Positions 5,781-11,404 of a stretch of 11,404 bases of DNA are shown here, in pieces (position 1 is the first letter of the stretch; every line of letters starts with the position of its first letter). Below the pieces are notes generated by a model that ran no database searches, was not told the origin of the DNA, and worked only from the letters and a program-made list of their open reading frames with translations. The position numbers and the translations under genes are program-made. The stretch comes from Fimenecus sp051881395 (GTDB taxonomy: Bacteria > Bacillota > Clostridia > Oscillospirales > Acutalibacteraceae), in NCBI GenBank assembly GCA_051881395.1, contig JBJEPU010000099.1, forward strand, positions 1 through 11,404, in the 5' to 3' direction.

Positions 5781-6902
5781 TTAGCCTTGTTCCAATTTCT
5801 TTTGCGATTCCATTTTTAAGTAGGCGTTGATAAACCCGTCCAAATCGCCGTCCATCACATTGTTGATGTTGCCCGACTCAAAATTGGTGCGGTGGTCTTT
5901 GACCAACTGATAGGGCATAAACACATAGGAGCGAATTTGACTGCCCCACGCAATTTCCTTTTGGTCGCCCTTAATATCCGAAATCTTTTCCAGGTGCTCG
6001 CGCTCTTTGATTTCCACTAATTTGGATTTGAGCATACGCATGGCAACCTCGCGGTTTTGGTGCTGACTGCGCTCGACTTGGCAGGAAACAACAATCCCTG
6101 TTGGAATGTGGGTTAAACGCACGGCTGAGGAGGTTTTGTTGACCTTTTGGCCGCCTGCGCCGCTGGAACGGTACACATCCATTTTAATGTCCTCGGGCGC
6201 GATTTCCACTTCGATGGTGTCGTCGATTTCGGGCATCACTTCCAGTGAGGCAAACGAGGTGTGTCTGCGGCCTTCGGAGTCAAACGGGGAGACGCGCACC
6301 AAGCGGTGGATACCCGTTTCGCTCTTTAAAAAGCCGTAGGCGTTTTCGCCCTCAATTAAAATGCTCGCGGATTTCAAGCCTGCCTCGTCACCGTCGAGGT
6401 AATCGAGCGTCGAAACCTTGTAGCCGTGGCGCTCACCCCAGCGGTTATACATACGGAACAGCATTTGCGCCCAATCCTGCGCCTCCGTGCCGCCCGCGCC
6501 CGCGTGAAAGGTGAGAATGGCATTTTTGCTGTCATACTCGCCCGAAAGCAGGGTGGTCAGCGTCATCGTGTCCAAATTGCTTTCAAATGCTTTGACATTT
6601 TCTTCGCATTCGGGCAATAATTCCAAATCGCCCTCTTCGTCGGACAGCTCAATCATCACCAGTGCATCGTCATAATCCGCACACAGCTTTTCATACGCCG
6701 AGACCTTAGCTTTTAAGGCGCTTGTGCGTTTTAACACGGCTTGGGAATTCTGCAAATCGTCCCAAAAGCCGTCCTCTGCCGCTTTTTCTTCCAAAACGAT
6801 GATTTCCTCTTTCATTTTTTGCAAGCCCAACGCCTCGGAAAGGTCTTTTAATGCCTTTTCGTGCCCCAAAAGCCGCAAACGCAATTCTTCAAACTGCAAC
6901 AT
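5781..6902 (-). CDS. prfB: Peptide chain release factor 2, single-frame form
   Basis: RF2 recognises UGA and UAA stop codons in the ribosomal A site and triggers release of the finished peptide. The 373-residue product has the N-terminal helical domain (1-110), the stop-recognition tripeptide SPF (206-208) and the peptidyl-release motif GGQ (250-252) in SSGAGGQKVNKTSSAVRL, with the C-terminal helix typical of RF2. Length is normal (about 365). The ATG at 6902 follows AAGGAA by 8 nt. In many bacteria prfB has an in-frame UGA near codon 26 that is bypassed by a +1 frameshift (CUU-UGA-C). Here the equivalent site, after Leu25 in SEALGLQKM, reads GCG TTG GGC TTG with no stop, so the protein is read in one frame. 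The gene lies 82 nt downstream of the hydrolase gene with a likely promoter of its own, and is convergent with lysC. Confidence 0.97.
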   Translation of the reverse strand: MLQFEELRLRLLGHEKALKDLSEALGLQKMKEEIIVLEEKAAEDGFWDDLQNSQAVLKRTSALKAKVSAYEKLCADYDDALVMIELSDEEGDLELLPECEENVKAFESNLDTMTLTTLLSGEYDSKNAILTFHAGAGGTEAQDWAQMLFRMYNRWGERHGYKVSTLDYLDGDEAGLKSASILIEGENAYGFLKSETGIHRLVRVSPFDSEGRRHTSFASLEVMPEIDDTIEVEIAPEDIKMDVYRSSGAGGQKVNKTSSAVRLTHIPTGIVVSCQVERSQHQNREVAMRMLKSKLVEIKEREHLEKISDIKGDQKEIAWGSQIRSYVFMPYQLVKDHRTNFESGNINNVMDGDLDGFINAYLKMESQKKLEQG

Positions 6903-6955
6903 AACTGTAATTCCTTTTCTGTAAAAAATTCATATAAAGGTCATTTCGATTTAGT

Positions 6956-6984
6956 ATTCTACTATAAACTGTAAAAATATGCAA
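6956..6984 (-). promoter_or_regulatory. Probable prfB promoter
   Basis: On the minus strand, TTGCAT (6979-6984) and TAGAAT (6956-6961) are 17 bases apart. It begins at the end of the hydrolase gene and gives a leader of about 45 nt to the prfB ATG. The -35 is a weak match (3 of 6). There is no terminator between the two genes, so read-through from the hydrolase promoter is also possible. Confidence 0.45.
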
Positions 6985-7650
6985 CTATTTCAAGCAGGGA
7001 ATTATCTTTTTTGCGGCAATGGCAAAGCCCTGTGCGTTCAAATGCAGTCCGTCAAAGGTATATTCTTCCGAGAGCCTGCCTTTTTTATCGGCGAGCGTCT
7101 CGGTCAAATCCAGCCAAATGGCGCCGTACTGTACGGCGACCTCCCGCAATACGGTGTTGAGCGCGGCAATGTCTTTGTTACGGCGTTTGCCGACCATTTG
7201 CCGTGCGGCAAGGCTTATATGGCGGTTGACGGGGTATACTGCCTGCAAAACGATGTTGGTGTTCGGGCAAAGCGTACGGGTCATTTTCAGCGTTTCGCGG
7301 ATGTTTTCCACAATGAATTCCTGTGGCAGGCAAACGCCCAAATCGTTTGTGCCGATTAACAGCACCAAATTGCGCGGCTCTAAATTGAGCGCGTTGGCTT
7401 GTAGGCGTTCCAACAGGCGGTCGCTTGTGTCGCCGCTGATGCCGCGGTTGTAAACCGCCTGTCCGCTTTTTTGCGAAAAATCAAAAAACAACTCATAACT
7501 GTTAAACAACTCCGTAATGGAATCGCCGAGCAATACGGTTTGCGCGTTTTTGCAGAAATTCTCATTCAAAAATAAAAAGTTTTCTTTTTTTACGGTTTTC
7601 GCGAGGTCATATTTGGTCTTTTTTTGTAATTTCGTGTATTCTTCTGTCAT
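6985..7650 (-). CDS. SGNH/GDSL-family hydrolase (lipase/acyl esterase-like)
   Basis: The 221-residue product carries all four SGNH blocks: GDSI (42-45) with nucleophile Ser44, NRGISGDT (68-75) with oxyanion Gly, GTND (100-103) with Asn102, and DGLHL (200-204) with Asp200 and His203 completing the triad. These enzymes hydrolyse ester bonds in lipids, acylated sugars or cell-wall acetyl groups; the exact substrate cannot be read from the sequence. No signal peptide or membrane segment is seen, so it is probably cytoplasmic. The N-terminal 35 residues before block I (charged, with KLQKKTKYDLAKTV) are longer than in minimal family members, such as those starting near the nucleophile. The ATG at 7650 lies directly downstream of a perfect -10 box. 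It is transcribed divergently from the large secreted protein and upstream of prfB, with no visible functional link to either. Confidence 0.92.
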   Translation of the reverse strand: MTEEYTKLQKKTKYDLAKTVKKENFLFLNENFCKNAQTVLLGDSITELFNSYELFFDFSQKSGQAVYNRGISGDTSDRLLERLQANALNLEPRNLVLLIGTNDLGVCLPQEFIVENIRETLKMTRTLCPNTNIVLQAVYPVNRHISLAARQMVGKRRNKDIAALNTVLREVAVQYGAIWLDLTETLADKKGRLSEEYTFDGLHLNAQGFAIAAKKIIPCLK

Positions 7651-7670
7651 ATTTCACCAACTCCGACGGT

Positions 7671-7699
7671 ATTATACAACACAAAACCGCCGAATGCAA
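7671..7699 (-). promoter_or_regulatory. Promoter of the SGNH hydrolase gene, with a very short leader
   Basis: On the minus strand, TTGCAT (7694-7699) and a perfect TATAAT (7671-7676) are separated by 17 bases. Transcription should start near 7664, leaving a leader of only about 14 nt. The only ribosome-site-like sequences before the ATG are GGAG (7661-7664), right at the predicted start, and GGTG (7655-7658). Translation may therefore be inefficient or partly leader-independent. Confidence 0.7.
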
Positions 7700-7758
7700 A
7701 TTTTCGGATTTGAAACGAAAAATTTAAACAATATATAAAAAAACAAAAATAATACGAG

Positions 7759-7784
7759 AAAAACGGAAGATTTTCCCTGTTTTT
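7759..7784. repeat. Imperfect inverted repeat just upstream of the surface-protein promoter
   Basis: AAAAACGGAA (7759-7768) pairs with TTCC and GTTTTT (7773-7784), with a 4-nt loop and a two- to three-base bulge. It ends 4 bases before the -35 at 7789. It may be an operator or simply part of an AT-rich upstream element. It is unlikely to be a terminator because the GC stem is too short. Confidence 0.4.
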
Positions 7785-7788
7785 CCCC

Positions 7789-7817
7789 TTGCAAATGTCC
7801 TGCTTTTTTGTTAAAAT
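7789..7817 (+). promoter_or_regulatory. Promoter of the large secreted Ig-repeat protein gene
   Basis: TTGCAA (7789-7794) and TAAAAT (7812-7817) are 17 bases apart, and the -10 is extended (TGTTAAAAT). The start should be near 7824, giving a leader of about 67 nt that ends in AAAGGAGAT (7876-7884), a strong ribosome site 6 nt before the ATG at 7891. Confidence 0.72.
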
Positions 7818-7890
7818 ATACATAAATATTGGATAAAAACAGAAGCATTGGAAATGTATCGAAAACGGAGTATAAAAGGAGATGGTTTGC

Positions 7891-10800
7891 ATGTCGAAAA
7901 CCCAAACAAAAGTCCTGAGCACGCTGCTGTCGGCGGTTTTGGTGCTGTCGGCGCTGTTGCCTGAGCTTACGGTGCTTGCGGCTTCGTGCGCCGTGATTGT
8001 CACCAAAGATGATGTGGAAGTAACCGAACGGTTGGAGGTGCAGGAATACCGTTCCATACAGCTTGGCTATATGACCGAGGGCGATGTGCCCGAAGGCACC
8101 TATGTCACTTGGGAAAGCAATTTGCCGCTTTTGGCGGGTGTGGACGAGACCGGTAAGGTGACGGGCTACGACTACTCCAAAGAGGCGATTATCCACCAGT
8201 GGATTGACGAAAACATCCGTTCCATGCCGCTTGTGGGCGACGCCATGGCCGATGCGATTGAAAGTCAAATTCAGGCGCAATGCGAGTCCATGGGCATCGA
8301 CCTTGCGGATATGAACAACGATATGATTGTGCTTATCGTACGCGGCATTGCGGGCGATGCCTTGGCAGACAGTCTCCAAAATGCTTTGGACAATATGAAT
8401 GTGGAAATCACCGCGACCTTGCACGCGGCGGACGACTCTGTTTTGGCGACCGATACCGTGGAAGTGGTCGTTACCAAAAGCGTGATTGCAAGCGTGGCGC
8501 CGACCGGCGTACATATCACCAACAAAAAGAGCGTGCCGACGACGGTCGCCGTCGGGGCACAGGTGCAGTTGTACGGTGTTTGCACGCCTGTTCGTTTAAA
8601 GCAAGGTGTAAAATGGACCATGGGCGGCACGATTTTTGACACAGAATCGGGCAAGCATGCCAATGTTTCGTCTGAAGGGCTTGTGACCTTTACATCTCCC
8701 GGTTCTGTCACGGTGCGCTTAAATCCCGAAAGCGCGGCATATTCCGCTTTTACCGACAAGGTAAGCTTTACGGTGGTTGACCCGGCGGAGCTGCCTGTGG
8801 AGGATTTTAATATTACCGGTACTTTAAAGGTGGACGAGGGCGCAACCACACAACTTGCCATTGCGGATTTGACTCCCGCGGGCGCATATACGGGTGACCT
8901 TGTGTGGGAAAGCTCCGACCCGTCGGTTGCGGCAGTGGACCAAAGCGGTTTGGTGACAGGCTTGGACGGCGGCAGCGGCGCGTTTACATTCAGCAAAACC
9001 GCGACGATTACAGCCACCATCGGCGGTGTTTCCAAATCGGTAGAAATTACCGTGAACCGCAAATTGATTAACGCCACCATTTCCGGTATTGAAATCGTCG
9101 GCGAACCCGTGATTCCGAACAATGCATCTTCTGAATATGTGATTCAAGTTACGCCCGACCGTTTGAATACCAGCAGCTCCGTCGTGCGGGAATGGGGTAT
9201 TACCGACCCGCTGACCGAGGAAGTCATTTGGGCAACGGCGGACACCCCCGCTGATGTTGACCTTGCCACCTTGACCGCAGACGGCATTTTAACGCCGAAG
9301 CAAAGCGGTATTATGACCATTCACGCGCGCGCAACGCAAGGCGAGGTGGTTTTGGAAACCGAAATGACCGTCACGGCAGGCAATGCGATTACGGATTTTG
9401 AAATCACCGGTGATACCGATATTTACGAGGGCACTATTGAAACCCTGCGTGTCGATAACATTACCCCCGAAGATTATGACACGGCGCTTTTACAAACCGT
9501 GGTTTGGACCTCCTCCGACCCGAGCATTGCCGTGGTCGATGAAAAAGGCGCGGTGTACGGCGTAGATGCCGGCGGGTTAACGATTTTTAATACGAAAAAA
9601 GTAACCATTACCGCTACCATCGGCGGTATTTCCAAAAGCGTGACCGTGACCATTCGCGGTAACAGCATCAACACCTTAACCAGTGCCACAATTTACGGCA
9701 GCGATTATGTGATTAAGGATTTCCCACGGACCTATACGGCAACCTTCTCCCCCTCGCGTATTACGGCGAAAAATGTGCATTGGGGTGTGCCGACCGACGC
9801 GGGTGCACGCCCGTGGACGAGTGCTTGGAGCAGTACGAGCGGTAACCAGGAAAATGCCATCGCCTCGGTCGACAATAACGGCGTTGTCTCCGGCAATTCC
9901 GCCGGTATCACCGACTTGTATGTGTTCGGTCGAGAGGGTGTTACAAAGGTGGACGGCTCGTATGTTGAGGCGATTAAGCAAATTCAGGTTGTCGAACTCG
10001 AACCCGACAGCATTACCTTGACCGCGCCGACGCGCAAGAATTATGTGGAGGGCGAAACCGAGCTCGATTTAACCGGGTTAAAGGTTGTGCTCAATTACAA
10101 TAAAGAGGATGTCGCCCGCTATTACGATACGACCGATTGGGCGGACAGCGATTACTCTGTCGAAGTGACCGATTATACCGTTTCCGAAATCAATCAAACA
10201 ATTTTGGACAACGAGCAGTATATTTTGGTTTCCGTCACCCGCGCGGGCGAGACCTACCGTGGTGTGTTCCCGATTGTGCTCGAATCCAAAAAGGTGACGA
10301 GCATTGACCTTGTCAATCCCCGTTACATCTATTCCGAGGGGGAAACCGAGCTCGATTTAGAGGGCTTGGAGGTCACCGCCAATTACAGCAATGCCGCGTC
10401 AGAACAAGTGACAGATTATCTTGTCGATGACGATATGTTTGACCCGACACTGTTCGATGTTGAACAGCAAATCCCCGTTATTTATACACACGAGGGGCTG
10501 TCGGCAACGGCGTATTTCCCCATCATTATTTACGGTACGCCCGTTGTGTCGGTGGACACCGGTGCCTATGCAGGCGGTTGGACGCCTGCGGATGTGACCT
10601 TTACGCTGTCGGCAACACATCCGATGGAGGGGTTGACCTATTCTTACAAAACGGACAGCAATCCCGAGTGGGTAACGCTTTCGGGCAATACCTTAACCGT
10701 TTCGGAAAATACAGAGGAAACCTATTATTTCAAAGCGGTGAACTCCGTCAATGTGGAAAGTGCCGAAACAAAAGGGTATACGGTACAGCGTGACGATATT

Positions 10801-11404
10801 CAGCCCGACTTCACCTTGACACCCGCCCAAACGAAGCTGATTAATCAATCCTTCGCCGTCACGCTTGACAATCTTACGGTCGGCGCGTCGGGCGTGCAAT
10901 CCGTCACCTTAAACGGCGCGGATATTACCGAGAATTACACCGCATTTACCGTGGATGAAAACGGTACCTATACCGTAAAATTGACGGCAGGCAACGGGCT
11001 TACCTGTGAACGCACCGTCGAAATCAACAATATTGATAAAATCGCACCGACGGTAGACGGTGTTGCGGTGGAACACAAGAATTCCGGCGGTTTTGCACGG
11101 CTTTTAAGCGAACTGACCTACGGAAAATTCTTTAACGAAACCATCGAATTGACGATTGACGCTTCCGATGAAGGCGTTTCAGGCATTGCCAAAGTGGAAT
11201 ACCGCTGGTACGATGCAGATACCGACACCTATTCCGCTTGGGCGGTGTATGATGCCGCCAATAAGCCGACCAAAGCGCCGAATTTCCGCGGCTTTGCCGA
11301 AGCGCGCGCAACGGACGCGGCAGGCAATGTTTCCGCCGTTGTAACAAGCGAAGGCGTAACGGTGGACGGCACCAAGCCCGCACTGGTTTCGATTACGGCG
11401 ACCT
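7891..11404 (+). CDS. Large secreted multi-domain bacterial Ig-like surface protein (C-terminus outside window)
   Basis: The frame is open for 1171 codons to the window edge without a stop. The ATG at 7891 has a strong ribosome site and promoter. Residues 1-30 are a signal peptide (basic MSKTQTK, a hydrophobic core, cleavage near TVLA|AS), so the protein is exported. What follows is about eleven beta domains. Big_2-like domains at 34-195, 197-300, 303-390, 391-498, 499-590 and 591-702 carry repeated motifs such as WESSDPSVAAVD and TATIGGVSKS. Two Big_3-like domains lie at 703-800 and 801-884 (EGETELDL). Three more lie at 885-970, 971-1050 and from 1051; the last is an Ig-like fold with DAAGNVS. 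Domain 1 holds a helical insertion at about 94-170. Such proteins typically act in adhesion or polymer binding on the cell surface; any anchor (LPXTG, SLH, dockerin) or catalytic part would lie beyond the window. Ligand unknown. Confidence 0.9.
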   Translation, partial: MSKTQTKVLSTLLSAVLVLSALLPELTVLAASCAVIVTKDDVEVTERLEVQEYRSIQLGYMTEGDVPEGTYVTWESNLPLLAGVDETGKVTGYDYSKEAIIHQWIDENIRSMPLVGDAMADAIESQIQAQCESMGIDLADMNNDMIVLIVRGIAGDALADSLQNALDNMNVEITATLHAADDSVLATDTVEVVVTKSVIASVAPTGVHITNKKSVPTTVAVGAQVQLYGVCTPVRLKQGVKWTMGGTIFDTESGKHANVSSEGLVTFTSPGSVTVRLNPESAAYSAFTDKVSFTVVDPAELPVEDFNITGTLKVDEGATTQLAIADLTPAGAYTGDLVWESSDPSVAAVDQSGLVTGLDGGSGAFTFSKTATITATIGGVSKSVEITVNRKLINATISGIEIVGEPVIPNNASSEYVIQVTPDRLNTSSSVVREWGITDPLTEEVIWATADTPADVDLATLTADGILTPKQSGIMTIHARATQGEVVLETEMTVTAGNAITDFEITGDTDIYEGTIETLRVDNITPEDYDTALLQTVVWTSSDPSIAVVDEKGAVYGVDAGGLTIFNTKKVTITATIGGISKSVTVTIRGNSINTLTSATIYGSDYVIKDFPRTYTATFSPSRITAKNVHWGVPTDAGARPWTSAWSSTSGNQENAIASVDNNGVVSGNSAGITDLYVFGREGVTKVDGSYVEAIKQIQVVELEPDSITLTAPTRKNYVEGETELDLTGLKVVLNYNKEDVARYYDTTDWADSDYSVEVTDYTVSEINQTILDNEQYILVSVTRAGETYRGVFPIVLESKKVTSIDLVNPRYIYSEGETELDLEGLEVTANYSNAASEQVTDYLVDDDMFDPTLFDVEQQIPVIYTHEGLSATAYFPIIIYGTPVVSVDTGAYAGGWTPADVTFTLSATHPMEGLTYSYKTDSNPEWVTLSGNTLTVSENTEETYYFKAVNSVNVESAETKGYTVQRDDIQPDFTLTPAQTKLINQSFAVTLDNLTVGASGVQSVTLNGADITENYTAFTVDENGTYTVKLTAGNGLTCERTVEINNIDKIAPTVDGVAVEHKNSGGFARLLSELTYGKFFNETIELTIDASDEGVSGIAKVEYRWYDADTDTYSAWAVYDAANKPTKAPNFRGFAEARATDAAGNVSAVVTSEGVTVDGTKPALVSITAT
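10048..10071 (+). repeat. 24-nt coding repeat, copy 1 (other copy at 10336-10359)
   Basis: The segment encoding EGETELDL is identical at 23 of 24 bases between 10048-10071 and 10336-10359 (only GGC versus GGG differs), 288 nt (96 codons) apart. It marks equivalent positions in two adjacent Big_3-like domains. The near-identity of synonymous positions suggests fairly recent duplication or gene conversion at this spot. Confidence 0.8.
10336..10359 (+). repeat. 24-nt coding repeat, copy 2 (other copy at 10048-10071)
   Basis: This is the second copy of the EGETELDL-coding segment, in the second Big_3-like domain of the secreted protein. Sequence on either side has diverged much further (KVVLNYN versus EVTANYS), so near-identity is local. 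Confidence 0.8.

Noticed and set aside
7981..7993. Lipobox in the secreted protein (LAASC, Cys33)
   Set aside because: Position -3 is Ala rather than Leu/Val/Ile, and a normal signal peptidase I site (TVLA|AS) sits just before it, so a lipoprotein is less likely, though not excluded.
7672..8514. Long minus-strand open frame (280 codons) crossing the divergent promoter region
   Set aside because: It overlaps the start of the secreted protein and both promoters. Its His/Arg-rich product has no recognisable motif, and its end runs through AT-rich intergenic DNA.
8271..9122. Long minus-strand open frame (283 codons) opposite the secreted protein
   Set aside because: Its product is low-complexity Ser/Thr/Val-rich and is the antisense of a well-supported Ig-repeat coding frame with a signal peptide, promoter and ribosome site. 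Long antisense frames follow from the codon use of the real gene.
8897..9660. Short repeats in the secreted protein gene considered as a CRISPR array or mobile repeat
   Set aside because: The repeats are in frame, diverged, and correspond to protein domain motifs (SSDPS, TATIGG); there is no regular repeat-spacer pattern.

Overview
The window reads as a stretch of a Gram-positive Firmicutes chromosome, most likely an anaerobic Clostridia/Oscillospiraceae-type gut bacterium. This is inferred from AGGAGG-type ribosome sites, sigma-A-type promoters (TTGNNN-17 bp-TANAAT), a LysC resembling the Bacillus subtilis lysine-type enzyme, a YtvI-like membrane protein and a very large secreted Ig-repeat protein. 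Coding regions are moderately GC-rich and intergenic promoters are AT-rich. No tRNA, rRNA, CRISPR array, insertion sequence or phage gene was seen, and no gene-free stretch exceeds 300 bases.

Layout. (1) 1-303, minus: the N-terminal part of a membrane protein that runs off the left edge, with its own promoter and a TTG start. (2) 3012-477, minus: an apparent three-gene operon of a YtvI-like AI-2E family membrane protein, a CpsB/YwqE-type PHP phosphatase (8-nt overlap with the first gene) and a small two-helix membrane protein with a C-terminal zinc ribbon. A promoter at 3065-3093 starts it and a hairpin at 424-462 ends it. (3) 3217-5713, plus: homoserine dehydrogenase and aspartate kinase, the branch-point and entry enzymes of the aspartate pathway (threonine, methionine, lysine), 55 nt apart and ended by a strong hairpin at 5731-5766. 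lysC contains a near-perfect internal ribosome site and ATG at the place where B. subtilis LysC starts its separate beta subunit. (4) 7650-5781, minus: an SGNH/GDSL hydrolase followed by peptide chain release factor 2, the latter encoded in one frame without the usual programmed frameshift. (5) 7891 to the right edge, plus: an open reading frame of at least 1171 codons with a signal peptide and about eleven Ig-like or related beta domains, transcribed divergently from the hydrolase.

The most noteworthy points are the predicted internal lysC beta-subunit start, the helical insertion in the first domain of the secreted protein together with its two-domain duplication, the frameshift-free prfB, and a CpsB-type phosphatase placed away from any visible capsule locus. 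I found no evidence of a wholly new multi-gene system; most of the window is housekeeping plus one large surface protein. All promoter and terminator calls are by eye.
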